This document shows, one piece after another, positions 17,652 to 28,212 of a stretch of 64,000 bases of DNA. Within the stretch, counting starts at the first letter, position 1, and each line of letters begins with the position of its first letter. Position numbers and translations under genes: made by a program. The notes under the pieces were generated by a model. That model saw only the letters and a list, made by a program, of their open reading frames with translations, searched no databases and had not been told where the DNA came from. Source of the DNA: Pseudomonas sp. Irchel s3b2 (GTDB lineage: Bacteria; Pseudomonadota; Gammaproteobacteria; Pseudomonadales; Pseudomonadaceae). The stretch lies in contig NZ_FYEB01000002.1 of the NCBI RefSeq assembly GCF_900187445.1, forward strand, positions 399,511 through 463,510, read 5' to 3'.

Positions 17652-19037
17652 TTACAGGATGCGCACGCGCAACGAGCGGCCTTTGATCTTGCCGTCGTTC
17701 AAGCGCTGCAAGGCTTGCTTGGCGATCCCGCGTTCCACGGCCACGTAAGCCTGGAAGTCGAAAATCGCAATCTTGCCGACCTGAGCGCCCGGAATGCCGG
17801 CATCGCCGGTCAGTGCGCCGAGAATGTCGCCCGGGCGAACCTTGTCTTTACGACCGGCGCCAATGCACAGCGTGCTCATCACCGGCAATAGCGGACCACC
17901 GCCCTGGGACGTGAGGCTGTCCAGCTGATCCCAGCTCAACGGCGACTTCTGCAACTGCTCGATGGCCTGGGCGCGGTGCGCTTCGGACGGTGCAACCAGA
18001 CTGATCGCGATGCCTTTCTCACCGGCGCGACCGGTACGGCCAACACGGTGAATGTGAATTTCCGAATCACGGGCCAGTTCGACGTTGATCACCATGTCCA
18101 GCGCATCGATGTCCAGGCCGCGAGCGGCGACATCGGTGGCGACCAATACCGAAGTACTGCGGTTGGCGAACATGGCCAATACCTGGTCGCGGTCACGCTG
18201 TTCCAGATCGCCGTGCAGGCCGACCGCAGAAATGCCTTTAGCGGTCAGATGATCGACGGTTTCCTGAACCTGCTGCTTGGTGAAGCAGAACGCTACGCAA
18301 GACGCTGGACGGAAGTGGCCGAGCACCTTGGTCACAGCGCTCATGCGCTCTTCCGGGGAGATCTCGTAGAAGCGTTGTTCGATCTGCGTATCGTCGTGGA
18401 AAGCCTCGGCTTTCACCTGCTGCGGGTTGCGCATGAACTTCGACGCCAGCTGCTTGATACCCACCGGGTAAGTGGCGGAAAACAGCAGGGTCTGGCGACG
18501 CTCCGGAGCCTGCATGATGATTTCTTCGATGGAATCGTAGAAACCCATGTCGAGCATGCGGTCGGCTTCGTCGAGGATCAGGGTGTTCAGGCCATGAAGC
18601 ACCAGCGAACCCTTGCGCAGGTGCTGCTGGATACGCCCCGGGGTGCCGACGATGATATGCGCGCCGTGCTCCAGCGAGCCGATCTGCGGGCCGAAGGACA
18701 CGCCGCCACACAGGGTCAGCACCTTGATGTTGTCTTCGGCACGGGCCAGACGACGGATTTCCTTGGCGACCTGGTCAGCCAACTCGCGAGTCGGGCAAAT
18801 GACCAGGGCCTGGCAACCGAAGTAGCGCGGATTGATCGGGTTCAACAGGCCGATACCGAAGGCGGCGGTCTTGCCGCTGCCGGTCTTGGCCTGGGCGATC
18901 AGGTCCATCCCCTTGAGGATCACCGGCAAGCTTTGCGCCTGGATCGGCGTCATCTGGGCATAACCGAGGGAGTCGAGGTTAGCCAGCATGGCGGCGGACA
19001 GCGGCAAAGTATTAAAAGCGGTGGCGATGGTGGTCAC
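17652..19037 (-). CDS. dbpA: ATP-dependent RNA helicase DbpA
   Basis: A 461-residue DEAD-box helicase used in 50S ribosome assembly. It has Q motif (TPIQAQSLPVI), Walker A AKTGSGKT, DEAD box (LDEADRMLDMGF), SAT and HRVGRTGRAGE. A C-terminal DbpA RNA-binding domain (about 385-461; KVRPGDILGALTGDAGIPGAQVGKIAIFDFQAYVAV) recognises 23S rRNA hairpin 92 in relatives. A GTG start at 19037 (VTTIATAFNTLPL) behind GCAGG is favoured; an in-frame TTG at 19052 would add five residues. Monocistronic. Confidence 0.93.
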   Translation of the reverse strand: MTTIATAFNTLPLSAAMLANLDSLGYAQMTPIQAQSLPVILKGMDLIAQAKTGSGKTAAFGIGLLNPINPRYFGCQALVICPTRELADQVAKEIRRLARAEDNIKVLTLCGGVSFGPQIGSLEHGAHIIVGTPGRIQQHLRKGSLVLHGLNTLILDEADRMLDMGFYDSIEEIIMQAPERRQTLLFSATYPVGIKQLASKFMRNPQQVKAEAFHDDTQIEQRFYEISPEERMSAVTKVLGHFRPASCVAFCFTKQQVQETVDHLTAKGISAVGLHGDLEQRDRDQVLAMFANRSTSVLVATDVAARGLDIDALDMVINVELARDSEIHIHRVGRTGRAGEKGIAISLVAPSEAHRAQAIEQLQKSPLSWDQLDSLTSQGGGPLLPVMSTLCIGAGRKDKVRPGDILGALTGDAGIPGAQVGKIAIFDFQAYVAVERGIAKQALQRLNDGKIKGRSLRVRIL

Positions 19038-19115
19038 GGGACTGGCCTGCAAAACAAAATGTCGCGCAGTGTATCAGTCTCGGGCTCTCCACCTGCAAAT
19101 TCTGGACGAATAGCG

Positions 19116-19219
19116 TGTAGCAGCTGCCGAGGCACGAGGCTGCGTTGCGTGTCCGCAGGACCGCCCCCGGGGGCCGCTGAGCAGCCCAACGCAGCCTCGT
19201 GCCTCGGCAGCTGCTACAA
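19116..19219. repeat. Long inverted repeat (TGTAGCAGCTGCCGAG type)
   Basis: TGTAGCAGCTGCCGAGGCAC and GTGCCTCGGCAGCTGCTACA are exact inverse arms of 20 bases at the ends of a 104-base element, between dbpA and the MFS exporter gene. Same family as the element at 8071-8210. Confidence 0.88.
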
Positions 19220-19220
19220 G

Positions 19221-20648
19221 TCAGTGCTCTATGTCGTGCTCGCGGCTGACCATCCGTCGGCCATCCTTGGGTGAAAGTTGCGAGAAGATCGTTGCAGCCA
19301 GCATCGCCATGATTCCGACTGTCACAAACGTCAGCTGGAACGCGCCCAGGACCGTGTCTACGCCGTCATTGCCGATCTCCGCCGTGAAGCCGCCGAGCAG
19401 GGCGCCGGCGCAGGCCACACCGAGGCTCAAGGACAATTGCGCGACCACCGACAGCAAACTGTTGCCGCTGCTAGCGCTGGCGTCGTCGAGATCGATCAGG
19501 GTGACGGTGTTCATCGCGGTGAACTGCAAGGAGTTGATCGCCCCCAGAACCGCCAACTGAGCCAGCAGCAGCCAATACGGCGTCTGCTCGCTGACCAGGC
19601 CCATGCTTGCCAGCATGATCCCCAGAGCCAATGTGTTGCCGGTCAGCACGGTGCGGTAGCCGAAACGTTCGATCAACGGCCGCGCCACCGACTTCGCAAC
19701 CATCGCCGCCGCCGCCAGGGGCAGCATGCTCATCCCGGCCTGTGACGGCGAGTAACCCAGCGCCACTTGCAACAGCAATGGCACCAGAAATGGCAATGCG
19801 CCGCTGCCGAGGCGAGCGAACAGGTTGCCGAGGATGCCCACGGCGAAGGTTCGGGTCTTGAACAGCGATGGCGCAAACAGCGGATTGTCGATGTGCCCGG
19901 CCCTCAGCCAATACGCCGCCAGACACGCCATGCCGCCAAACAGCAGCAACATCACCCGCAAGTGTGGCATGTGCAGTTCGCCGAGGCCTTCCATGGCGAT
20001 GGTGATCAATACCATCGCCGCGCCGAACAGCAAAAAGCCCAGGCTATCGAAGCGGGTGCGCTCACTGCCGCGCAGGTCGGGAATGAATTTCCATACCGCG
20101 TAGCAACCGAGGACACCCACCGGCAGGTTGATCAGGAAGATCCAGTGCCAGGTCAGGTATTGCACCATCCAGCCGCCCATGGTCGGGCCGATCAGCGGGC
20201 CGAGCAGGCCGGGAATGGTAATGAACCCCATGATCCGCACCAGCTCCGAACGCGGATACGCGCGCAGCACCACCAATCGTCCGACCGGCAGCATTAAGGC
20301 ACCGCCCAGTCCCTGGATCACCCGGGCGCCGATGAGCATGCTCAAGGTGTTGGACAAGGCGCAGAGCAATGAGCCGAAGCTGAACAGGAGGATCGCGCCG
20401 AAGAAGATTTTCCGGGTGCCGAAGCGGTCGGCGATCCAGCCAGAGGCGGGGATCAACAAGGCGACGGTGAGCATGTAGGCGATGATCACGCCCTGCATGC
20501 GCAGCGGGTCTTCGGCCAAGTCCCGGGCCATGGCGGGCAGGGCGGTGTTGAGGATCGTCCCGTCGAGGGACTGCATGAAGAAGGCAATGGCCACAACCCA
20601 CGGTACCCAGCGGGCGGTGACAGCGTCGAGAGGTGGGCGGTTGGGCAT
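19221..20648 (-). CDS. MFS drug exporter, DHA2 (MdtD-like)
   Basis: A 475-residue membrane transporter with about 13-14 hydrophobic helices. DHA2-type features are FFMQSLDGTILNTALPAMARDL at the first helix, GWIADRFGTRKIFF (motif A between helices 2 and 3), RVIQGLGGALMLPVGRL and the GLLGPLIGPTMGGWM motif C of drug:H+ antiporters. MdtD-like proteins are proposed multidrug exporters, but substrates are unproven. No membrane-fusion partner or regulator lies nearby. Confidence 0.88.
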   Translation of the reverse strand: MPNRPPLDAVTARWVPWVVAIAFFMQSLDGTILNTALPAMARDLAEDPLRMQGVIIAYMLTVALLIPASGWIADRFGTRKIFFGAILLFSFGSLLCALSNTLSMLIGARVIQGLGGALMLPVGRLVVLRAYPRSELVRIMGFITIPGLLGPLIGPTMGGWMVQYLTWHWIFLINLPVGVLGCYAVWKFIPDLRGSERTRFDSLGFLLFGAAMVLITIAMEGLGELHMPHLRVMLLLFGGMACLAAYWLRAGHIDNPLFAPSLFKTRTFAVGILGNLFARLGSGALPFLVPLLLQVALGYSPSQAGMSMLPLAAAAMVAKSVARPLIERFGYRTVLTGNTLALGIMLASMGLVSEQTPYWLLLAQLAVLGAINSLQFTAMNTVTLIDLDDASASSGNSLLSVVAQLSLSLGVACAGALLGGFTAEIGNDGVDTVLGAFQLTFVTVGIMAMLAATIFSQLSPKDGRRMVSREHDIEH

Positions 20649-20669
20649 GGGACCTCTTGTTGGCGGAGA

Positions 20670-20780
20670 TGATCGTTCCCACGCTCCGCGTGGAAATGCA
20701 TCCTGTGACGCTCTGCGTCACGCCTGCAATGGGACGCGGAGCGTCCCGGGCGGCGTTCCCACGCAGAGCGTGGGAACGAT
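20670..20780. repeat. BIME-like palindrome cluster (GATCGTTCCCACGC type)
   Basis: GATCGTTCCCACGCTCCGCG at the left end and GCAGAGCGTGGGAACGATC at the right end, with inner palindromes GTGACGCTCTGCGTCAC and GGGACGCGGAGCGTCCC. Also found at 39345, 52814 and as minimal 31-bp forms at 37015 and 62069. Confidence 0.88.
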
Positions 20781-20785
20781 CTGTG

Positions 20786-22135
20786 TCAGAGCGTCAACGT
20801 CAGTCGACTGACGAGCGCGCCCGGCAATAACGCCGAAGCAGTCGCCCGCTGACTATAGGTGCTGGCCGATAACATCAGCTCGCGTTCCTCGGTCAACGCT
20901 TCCAGCTGTGAACCAAGCAGGCTGTAGACGCTGTCATCGAAACGCATGGTGCTGACCGGTGCCTGAATCTCGCCGTTCTCGACCCAGAAGGTCGCAAACC
21001 GGGTCATGCCGGTCAGGCGCGCCGCCGGTTGGTCGGAGTAGTTCAGGTACCACAGGTTGCTGATGTAGAGCCCGGTGCCGAGGCGCTTGAGGATGTCTGC
21101 CTGCTCCAGGTTGCCGCCTTTCATGACCAGCGCCGTCGGGTATTCATGGCTGCTGGCGCCATTGGCAGTGAGGTCGTATTCGGCGGCGCTACGGGAATTG
21201 ATCAGTCGGGCATTGGCCATGCCTTTGGCGATCAACCCCAGATCATCGCGAGGATAACCTTCGTCGGAAAACGCCGGGCTCAAGGAGCCGCTGACCTGCT
21301 CACTCAACCATACGTTGGGGCTGAAGCAGGCTTCGCTGGCGTAGAACTTCTGCAACGGGCTCTGTTTACTGGCAATCGCCTGCGCCGAAAACCCGCCCCA
21401 GCTGAGCATGCCCATGATTTCTTCCAGCGCTGCCGGCGCCAGGTAGGCGCGGTACTCGCCGGGCGCCAACGTGCGCAACGGCCGCCCGAGGAATGCCAAT
21501 TGCTCGCGGGCCTGCTGGAAGCGCCTGGCAAACCCTTCGCTGTTCCAGTCGTGCCCGGCGTAGCTGGCTTTCACTGCCTGACCGTTTTCATGGAACAGGC
21601 TGAAGTCGAAGTTGAAACTGTTGGCCTGATGCCAGCCGAACGCGCCCGCTGAACTGGCAAAACCACGGCTGATGGGACCTGCGGCATAGAAACCGACCAG
21701 GTCCAGCCCCTCGGCAGCCTGGGTGATTTCAGCAACCACTTGCTCGGTGTCCGGCAGCGGATGCTCCTGCACGTTGTTGTTTTGCCAGTCGTTCTGGTTA
21801 AGCAGCAGATACGGATCCTGAGGCAACAGTGGCAGGGTTTCGCGCAACTGTTGCAGACCTTCGGCCAGACGCTGAAGGTCGATTTCGGCGTCGCCCGACA
21901 GGGTGATATTCAGATCCGCATGACGACCATCGTTAATCAGTTTGAACCTGACACTCGCCTGCTGCACCTGCCCGGCTTGACGAACCTTGGCGTGGTTGAA
22001 GCGCACGAAGGCTGACGACTCGGCGGCGTAGCTGAGGGTGAATTGCTCCGGCGTGCGCAGTGCATCGCGCAGCCAATTGACCAGGTCCTTGAATGACTCG
22101 GCCTGGCTATTTGAAGTGCTCGTGGAAGTACTCAT
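20786..22135 (-). CDS. TldD/PmbA-family protein, TldE-like subunit
   Basis: A 449-residue TldD/PmbA-fold protein without the zinc-binding HExxxH motif, as expected of the non-catalytic TldE-type partner. Family segments include SSAFVRFNHAKVRQAGQVQQASV near the N-terminus and the C-terminal GNLEQADILKRLGTGLYISNLWYLNYSDQPAARLTGMTRFATFWVENGEI. Its start overlaps the stop of the upstream TldD-like gene (TGATG), implying translational coupling and a complex. TldD/E complexes are proteases that process modified peptides or unfolded proteins; this pair looks like a divergent paralogue of the canonical one. Confidence 0.85.
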   Translation of the reverse strand: MSTSTSTSNSQAESFKDLVNWLRDALRTPEQFTLSYAAESSAFVRFNHAKVRQAGQVQQASVRFKLINDGRHADLNITLSGDAEIDLQRLAEGLQQLRETLPLLPQDPYLLLNQNDWQNNNVQEHPLPDTEQVVAEITQAAEGLDLVGFYAAGPISRGFASSAGAFGWHQANSFNFDFSLFHENGQAVKASYAGHDWNSEGFARRFQQAREQLAFLGRPLRTLAPGEYRAYLAPAALEEIMGMLSWGGFSAQAIASKQSPLQKFYASEACFSPNVWLSEQVSGSLSPAFSDEGYPRDDLGLIAKGMANARLINSRSAAEYDLTANGASSHEYPTALVMKGGNLEQADILKRLGTGLYISNLWYLNYSDQPAARLTGMTRFATFWVENGEIQAPVSTMRFDDSVYSLLGSQLEALTEERELMLSASTYSQRATASALLPGALVSRLTLTL

Positions 22136-23577
22136 CAGGCGTCTCCTCCAAACACATCAACATTGCTGAACACACAGGCCGGCGACGCATGGCCGACGCG
22201 GATCACCTGGTTCGGTTCGCCCTTGCCGCAGTTCGGCGTGCCTAGCACTTTGACGGTGTTGGCATCGCCGACAGCGCTGAGGCTTTTCCAGAATTGTGCG
22301 GAAATCGCCCGGTAATTCGGGTTCTTCACCACGCCCTTGAGTTCGCCGTTTTCGATCAACTGGCCCCATTCGCAACCGAACTGGAACTTGTTGCGCGCAT
22401 CGTCGATGGACCACGAACGGTTGGTGCTCATCAAAATGCCGTGCTCGATATTGCCGATCATCTGCTCCAGCGGTTGATCGCCTGGCTCGATATTGAGATT
22501 GGCCATACGGTCGATCGGCGGACGGTTCCAGCCGCAGGCGCGGCTGTTGGCAACGCCATCCATGCCGGCGCGAAATTGCGAGAGTGCGCCGCCCAATGGC
22601 CGCAGCAGTAAACCTTCCTTGATCAGAAATTGCTTGCTGGCGGCGCTGCCGTCGTCGTCATGCCCATAGCTGGCGAGCTGTTCGGGGATGTCCGGATCGA
22701 ACGTCACGTTGAGCAGTTCGGAGCCGTATTGCAGGCTGCCGAAGTCTTCTGCCTTGACGAAACTGGTGCCGGCGTAATTGCGCTCATCGCCCAGGATGCG
22801 GTCCAGCTCCAGCGGGTGGCCGATGGACTCGTGGATCTGCAGCATCATTTGGTCGGGCATCAGCAACAGATCGCGCGGGCCTTGCGGAGTGTTCGGCGCC
22901 AGCAACAATTGCAATGCCTGATCGGCGATTTTCGGGCCGGCACCGACCAAGCCGCAACGGCGGATCACATCAAAGCCACCCTGCTGGCCGAAATTCTCGC
23001 GGCCCAGAGTGCGAGTCTGGCTGTCGCTGCCGTCGTAGGCAGTGACGTCCATGCTCGGGTAAACGAAACGCTGGGTCTGACGCAATTCGGCGCCGGCGCT
23101 GTTGAGGTAGATTTGCTCGACGTTGGTGATGCCGATGCTCGCCTGCCAGTTCACCAGCCGCTCGTCCTTGGGCACGGCGGCGGATTCGGCGCCGAGCAAT
23201 TGGTAGCAATCGCTCAGGGACGGAAAGGGCTGGTCGAAGTCGGGCGAGAAATAGTCGGCGCGGTCGCTGGAGACGGCTTGCTCGCGCAGGTCGAGGAGGG
23301 CGTGAGGCTTGAGTCGACGGGCTTGTTGCTCGGCTTTCTCCAGCGCGGCTTGCAGGCCGGATTGGGACAGGTCGTTGGTGGCGGCATAGGCTTCGACGCC
23401 GTTGACCCGAACGGTCAGCATCGCACCTTCGTCGCGGCTCAGGCTCGGCGGTTCGGCGACGTTCTTGCGCACCGACAGGTACTGGCCGGACTCGCGCACA
23501 TAACGCAGCGAAAAGAATTCAGCGCCCGTGCGCAACGCAGCGAAGCGCTGCTTGAGCTGGGGGTGGAAATCGAACAT
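22135..23577 (-). CDS. TldD-like zinc metalloprotease subunit
   Basis: A 480-residue TldD-family protein with the metal motif HESIGH in LQIHESIGHPLELDRILGDE (about residues 252-271), equivalent to the HEAVGH of E. coli TldD. It probably forms the catalytic half of a heterodimer with the TldE-like product encoded immediately downstream (4-base overlap). Start MFDFHPQLKQRFAALR at 23577 is favoured because GGAGGTTCCCGA precedes it; the frame extends upstream but only through repeat-rich noncoding sequence. Confidence 0.87.
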   Translation of the reverse strand: MFDFHPQLKQRFAALRTGAEFFSLRYVRESGQYLSVRKNVAEPPSLSRDEGAMLTVRVNGVEAYAATNDLSQSGLQAALEKAEQQARRLKPHALLDLREQAVSSDRADYFSPDFDQPFPSLSDCYQLLGAESAAVPKDERLVNWQASIGITNVEQIYLNSAGAELRQTQRFVYPSMDVTAYDGSDSQTRTLGRENFGQQGGFDVIRRCGLVGAGPKIADQALQLLLAPNTPQGPRDLLLMPDQMMLQIHESIGHPLELDRILGDERNYAGTSFVKAEDFGSLQYGSELLNVTFDPDIPEQLASYGHDDDGSAASKQFLIKEGLLLRPLGGALSQFRAGMDGVANSRACGWNRPPIDRMANLNIEPGDQPLEQMIGNIEHGILMSTNRSWSIDDARNKFQFGCEWGQLIENGELKGVVKNPNYRAISAQFWKSLSAVGDANTVKVLGTPNCGKGEPNQVIRVGHASPACVFSNVDVFGGDA

Positions 23578-23740
23578 TCGGGAACCTCCTTGGTATGGAG
23601 TTGCGATGTATCGGTATTGCGAGGGGGTGAAGTGTTTGCGTGGCGCTAGATTAGGCTTGGGCGGGGGGTAGATCAAGGGCGGAGCAGAGTCGGAGGGATT
23701 ACCTGGGTGGGTCAGGATATTGTGTGTTGGTTGGTCGGGC

Positions 23741-23810
23741 CCCTTCGCGGGCAAGGCTCGCTCCTACAGAGGGGATGCGATTCCCTGTAGGGGCGGGCTT
23801 GCCCGCGATA
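23741..23810. repeat. REP pair
   Basis: CTTCGCGGGCAAGGCTCGCT and inverted GTAGGGGCGGGCTTGCCCGC, slightly diverged arms, between betA and the TldD-like gene. Confidence 0.8.
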
Positions 23811-23832
23811 GGTGCGCCTCGGTGTAACGGTC

Positions 23833-25536
23833 TTACTGCGTCGTCAGGCTCACATCCCGCAACGGCTTGCCACGCACCGGTGCATCACCGGCCACGTAAT
23901 AGGCAGCCTTGCTACGTGGCAATGGCTTGCGACCGCGGATCTTGTCGGCGATTTTCTCGGCCATCATGATCGTTGGCGCGTTCAGGTTGCCGGTGGTGAT
24001 GATCGGCATGATCGAGGCATCGACCACGCGCAGGGCTTGCATGCCATGCACACGACCTTCGCCATCGACCACGGCCATTTCGTCGGTGCCCATCTTGCAC
24101 GAGCAGGACGGGTGGAACGCGGTTTCGGCGTGCTCGCGGATGAACTTGTCCAGCTGTTCATCGGTTTGCACGTCGATGCCCGGGCTGATTTCCCGACCAC
24201 GGAAGGCGTCCAGCGCTGGCTGTTGCATGATTTCACGGGTCAGGCGGATGCCGTCGCGGAATTCCTGCCAGTCCTGCTCGGTGGCCATGTAGTTGAAGAG
24301 GATGCTCGGGTATTGGCGCGGGTCCTTGGACTTGGCCTGGATGCGACCGCGGCTCGGGGAACGCATCGAGCCCATGTGCGCCTGGAAGCCGTGTTCTTTC
24401 ACACCGTTGCTGCCGTTGTAGTTAATCGCTACCGGCAGGAAGTGGTACTGAATGTTCGGCCATTCGAAGTCCGGACGGGTGCGAATGAAACCACCGGCCT
24501 CGAACTGGTTGCTGGCGCCGATACCGGTGCCGTTGAACAGCCACTCGGCACCGATGGCCGGTTGGTTGTGCAGCAGCAGCGAAGGGTACAGCGAGACCGG
24601 TTGGGTGCAGGCGTATTGCAGGTACAGCTCGAGGTGATCCTGCAGGTTTTCGCCGACGCCCGGCAGGTCGTGGACCACCGGAATGTCGAGTTTCTTCAGC
24701 AATTCCGCCGGGCCAACGCCGGAGCGTTGCAGGATCTGCGGCGAGGCGATCGCGCCGGAGCACAGCAGCACTTCCTTGCGGGCGCGGGCTTCAACACGCT
24801 CTTCAGCGGCGCCGATCAGGTAACGCACGCCGATCGCACGCTTGCCTTCGAACAGGATCTTGTCGGTCAGGGCGTGGGTGACGATGGTCAGGGTCGAGCG
24901 CTTCTTGGCGACGTCCAGGTAACCGCGCGCGGTGCTGGCGCGACGGCCGTTCGGCGTCACGGTGCGGTCCATTGGGCCGAAGCCTTCTTGCTGATAGCCG
25001 TTCAGGTCTTCGGTGCGCGGGTAACCGGCTTGCACGCCTGCTTCAACCATCGCGTGGAACAGCGGGTTGTTGCCGGCTTTCGGCGTGGTCACGCTGACCG
25101 GACCGTCGCCACCGTGGTAGTCGTTCGGGCCGATGTCACGGGTTTCCGCCTTGCGGAAATACGGCAGGCAGTCGAGGTAGGTCCAGTCTTCCAGGCCGGG
25201 AAGTTTGGCCCAGCCGTCGTAGTCCATCGCGTTGCCGCGGATATAGCACATGCCGTTGATCAGCGACGAGCCACCGAGGCCCTTGCCGCGACCGCATTCC
25301 ATCCGGCGGCCGTCCATGTGTGGCTCTGGATCGGTTTCATACGCCCAGTTGTAGCGACGACCTTGCAGCGGGAACGCCAGGGCGGCCGGCATTTGTGTGC
25401 GGAAGTCGAGACGGTAATCCGGGCCGCCCGCTTCGAGCAGCAGAACGGTGACGCCTTCGTCTTCAGTCAGACGGGTCGCCAGGGTGTTACCGGCCGAGCC
25501 GGCACCGATGATGATGTAGTCGAATTCTTGGGACAT
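23833..25536 (-). CDS. betA: Choline dehydrogenase
   Basis: FAD enzyme of the GMC family, membrane-associated, oxidising choline to betaine aldehyde (and further to glycine betaine). The 567-residue protein begins [23 protein letters not shown] with the FAD-binding loop. It has the GMC signature [26 protein letters not shown] (about 80-105) and the C-terminal active-site region [10 protein letters not shown] with [15 protein letters not shown]. The ATG at 25536 lies behind AGAGGGTG; the earlier GTG is not needed. It is last in the betI-betB-betA order on the minus strand, 180 bases after betB with a REP pair between them. Confidence 0.96.
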   Translation of the reverse strand: MSQEFDYIIIGAGSAGNTLATRLTEDEGVTVLLLEAGGPDYRLDFRTQMPAALAFPLQGRRYNWAYETDPEPHMDGRRMECGRGKGLGGSSLINGMCYIRGNAMDYDGWAKLPGLEDWTYLDCLPYFRKAETRDIGPNDYHGGDGPVSVTTPKAGNNPLFHAMVEAGVQAGYPRTEDLNGYQQEGFGPMDRTVTPNGRRASTARGYLDVAKKRSTLTIVTHALTDKILFEGKRAIGVRYLIGAAEERVEARARKEVLLCSGAIASPQILQRSGVGPAELLKKLDIPVVHDLPGVGENLQDHLELYLQYACTQPVSLYPSLLLHNQPAIGAEWLFNGTGIGASNQFEAGGFIRTRPDFEWPNIQYHFLPVAINYNGSNGVKEHGFQAHMGSMRSPSRGRIQAKSKDPRQYPSILFNYMATEQDWQEFRDGIRLTREIMQQPALDAFRGREISPGIDVQTDEQLDKFIREHAETAFHPSCSCKMGTDEMAVVDGEGRVHGMQALRVVDASIMPIITTGNLNAPTIMMAEKIADKIRGRKPLPRSKAAYYVAGDAPVRGKPLRDVSLTTQ

Positions 25537-25592
25537 TGAATGCACCCTCTTTGAAGTTGGTCAGGTCTGGCCTGGAGAGTGCTGCGCACTCA

Positions 25593-25686
25593 TTCGCGGG
25601 CAAGCCTCGCTCCTACAGGATCGAGGTTTACCGCAGGTTTTGTGTACGACGCAAAACCTGTAGGAGCGAGGCTTGCCCGCGAAGAC
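25593..25686. repeat. REP pair inside the bet operon
   Basis: ATTCGCGGGCAAGCCTCGCT and inverted GTAGGAGCGAGGCTTGCCCG between betB and betA. It also contains an inverted CAGGTTTTGTG / GCAAAACCTG pair. It could uncouple betB and betA mRNA levels. Confidence 0.87.
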
Positions 25687-25715
25687 GGCTTCGCGAGCAA
25701 TACAAAACCCGGGTC

Positions 25716-27188
25716 TTAGAACACCGAGGCGTAATCGCCCAACTCGACCTGTACCGATTTGATGCGGGTGAAGTTGTTCAGCGAGCTGATGCCGTTCTCA
25801 CGGCCAACACCCGACTGCTTGTAGCCGCCGACCGGCATCTTGGCGTCGGACTCGCCCCAGGCGTTGATCCAGCAGATACCGGCTTCCAGTTGATGGATCA
25901 CACGGTGAGCGCGGTTCAGGTCCTTGGTGACAACGCCAGCCGCCAAACCGAACTCGGTGTCGTTGGCGCGACGGATCACTTCTTCTTCGGTTTCGTAAGC
26001 CAGGATGCTCATCACCGGGCCGAAGATTTCTTCGCGAACGATGGTCATCTCGTCGGTGCAATCGGTGAACACGGTCGGTGCCACGAACGCGCCTTTGGCG
26101 AATTCGCCGTCGGTCAGACGATCGCCGCCGCACAGCAGGCGAGCGCCTTCTTCCTTACCTTTGGCGATGTAACCCAGCACGCTTTCCATGTGGGCGAAGC
26201 TGACCAGAGGACCGAAGTTGGTGTTTTCGTCTTGCGGGTTGCCGACGCGAATGCGTGCAACGCGCTCAACGATCTTGGCTTCGAAAGCTGCTTTCAGGTG
26301 GCTCGGGACGAACACGCGAGTGCCGTTGGTGCAGACCTGACCGGAGCTGTAGAAGTTGGCCATCATCGCGGTGTCGGCGGCGCGATCCAGGTCGGCGTCG
26401 TCGAAAATGATCAGCGGGGATTTGCCGCCCAGTTCCATGGTCACGTCTTTCAGGGACGAGGCGGAAGCGCTGGCCATGACCTTCTTGCCGGTGTCGGTGC
26501 CGCCGGTGAAGGAGATTTTTTCGATGCGTGGGTGTTCGGTCAGCCAGGTGCCGACTTCACGGCCACTGCCGGTCAGAACGTTGAACACGCCAGCCGGAAC
26601 GCCAGCTTCGGTGTAGATCTCGGCCAGTTTCAGGGTGGTCAAAGAAGTGACTTCGCTTGGCTTGAAGATCATCGCGTTACCGGCCGCCAGGGCAGGTGCG
26701 GATTTCCACAAAGCGATCTGGATCGGATAGTTCCAGGCGCCGATACCGGCCACGACGCCCAGCGGCTCGCGACGGGTGTAAATGAAAGACGTGGTGCGCA
26801 GCGGAATCTGCTCGCCTTCGATGGCTGGCACCAGACCTGCGTAGTACTCCAGCACGTCAGCGCCGGTGACGATGTCGACGTAACGGGTTTCGGAGTACGC
26901 CTTGCCGGTGTCCAGGGTTTCCAGGGCGGCCAGTTCATCGTTGCGCTCGCGCAGGATGTCAACGGCGCGACGCAGGATGCGCGAACGCTCCATGGCGGTC
27001 ATCGCGGCCCAGATTTTCTGACCCTTTTCGGCGCTGACCACAGCGCGCTCAACGTCTTCCTTGGTCGCACGCTGTACGGTTGCGAGGACTTCACCGTTAG
27101 CCGGGTTGATGGCTTCGAAGGTGGCGTCGCTGCTGGCGTCACTGTAGCCGCCATCGATGTAGAGTTTTTGCAGTTCGAAACGGGCCAT
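25716..27188 (-). CDS. betB: Betaine aldehyde dehydrogenase
   Basis: NAD(P)-dependent aldehyde dehydrogenase converting betaine aldehyde to glycine betaine. The 490-residue protein has the family blocks [39 protein letters not shown], the catalytic Glu in MELGGKSPL and the catalytic cysteine in [11 protein letters not shown] (about 286). The start [15 protein letters not shown] is supported by AGGAC ahead of the ATG. It sits between betI (108 bases upstream) and betA. Confidence 0.96.
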   Translation of the reverse strand: MARFELQKLYIDGGYSDASSDATFEAINPANGEVLATVQRATKEDVERAVVSAEKGQKIWAAMTAMERSRILRRAVDILRERNDELAALETLDTGKAYSETRYVDIVTGADVLEYYAGLVPAIEGEQIPLRTTSFIYTRREPLGVVAGIGAWNYPIQIALWKSAPALAAGNAMIFKPSEVTSLTTLKLAEIYTEAGVPAGVFNVLTGSGREVGTWLTEHPRIEKISFTGGTDTGKKVMASASASSLKDVTMELGGKSPLIIFDDADLDRAADTAMMANFYSSGQVCTNGTRVFVPSHLKAAFEAKIVERVARIRVGNPQDENTNFGPLVSFAHMESVLGYIAKGKEEGARLLCGGDRLTDGEFAKGAFVAPTVFTDCTDEMTIVREEIFGPVMSILAYETEEEVIRRANDTEFGLAAGVVTKDLNRAHRVIHQLEAGICWINAWGESDAKMPVGGYKQSGVGRENGISSLNNFTRIKSVQVELGDYASVF

Positions 27189-27296
27189 AAAGTCCTCGCA
27201 AGTGCATAAGTGGTTGGCGTTGACCACCGGGCGTGCCGTATAGCATTGGCATCGCGGTCGGTAGCGGTTCAGGGGCTGAGCGGTTTTATGTGTGCT

Positions 27297-27890
27297 CTAA
27301 CTCACCTGTTTGGCCAGTTGAAAATCCATGTATTCGTAAGCGATCTGGTGCGCCTGCCCGGTGTCGAAAGCATCTCCCGACAGCGCGCCGCGCAACCACA
27401 AACCGTCAATGAGGGCTGCCAGGCCGCGGGCGGCGGTGCGCGCATCATCGAGCGGCAACACACGGCGGAACTGGCAGCACAGGTTGGAATACAGACGGTG
27501 ATCGTTGATCCGCTGCAACCTGTGCAATGACGGGTGGTGCATGCTGGCGGCCCAGAAGGCCAGCCAGGTTTTCATTGCCGGGACATTGACTTGGCTGGCG
27601 TCGAAGTTGCCTTCGATAATCACCTGGAGGTGAGCCCGTGGGCTGGTGTCCTCCAGCGCCTGACGGCGCGCGGTGACGTTCTCGCTGAGGACACTCATCA
27701 GATACTGCGCCGTGGCGGCGATCAGGCCGTTCTTGTCCTGAAAGTAGTGACTGATGATGCCATTCGAGACACCGGCCAAACGGGCGATCAGCGCAATGCT
27801 GGCGTCCCCCATGCCGACTTGATCGACAGCCTGCAACGTGGCTTCGATCAATTGCTGACGGCGGATGGGTTGCATACCGACCTTGGGCAT
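27297..27890 (-). CDS. betI: TetR-family repressor BetI
   Basis: A 197-residue choline-responsive repressor of the bet genes. The start [26 protein letters not shown] is the BetI consensus N-terminus. Helix-turn-helix residues about 28-52 ([27 protein letters not shown]) and the ligand domain [29 protein letters not shown] follow. The ATG at 27890 is preceded by AAGGAGATG. It leads the betIBA transcript and faces betT; a perfect palindrome between them is its probable operator. Confidence 0.95.
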   Translation of the reverse strand: MPKVGMQPIRRQQLIEATLQAVDQVGMGDASIALIARLAGVSNGIISHYFQDKNGLIAATAQYLMSVLSENVTARRQALEDTSPRAHLQVIIEGNFDASQVNVPAMKTWLAFWAASMHHPSLHRLQRINDHRLYSNLCCQFRRVLPLDDARTAARGLAALIDGLWLRGALSGDAFDTGQAHQIAYEYMDFQLAKQVS

Positions 27891-28212
27891 CTTGCACATC
27901 TCCTTAGGCCTTCCGGTGGACGAAAAACGGCTACCGGATCGAGGGCCAGTCTATTTTGTTTTGATTGAACGTTCAATCAACAAAGAATAAGATCTGCGAC
28001 AATTCGTCGCGACCTACAGATTTTTCCTACGTGTAAACGGCGATAAACCGACATCCCAATCTGCTCGAAACCTATACGCACTGGCGTTCCAAGGGTTTCG
28101 GGCTTTTTTCGGGGTGTCTTTATATCACCCGCCGGTCGGCTGCCAACTAACCGATTGGTCGGGTACCGCGTTGCCTTGTGTTCTTCTCTCGCACTGCCGG
28201 AGCATCTGTGCC
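27891..28212. other. betI-betT divergent control region
   Basis: 322 bases without a gene. Besides the BetI palindrome at 27961-27980 it carries AT-rich stretches (AACAAAGAATAAGATC) suited to promoters for both sides. No other repeat or RNA was seen. Confidence 0.6.
27961..27980. promoter_or_regulatory. BetI operator
   Basis: TTGATTGAAC followed by its exact inverse GTTCAATCAA: a 20-bp perfect palindrome with the TTGAACGTTCAA-type core known for BetI. It lies 71 bases upstream of betI and 233 bases upstream of betT, so it can control both directions. Confidence 0.85.

Noticed and set aside
23812..25539. 575-codon plus-strand open frame opposite betA
   Set aside because: Antisense shadow of choline dehydrogenase; its sequence is low-complexity and His/Val/Ala-rich.
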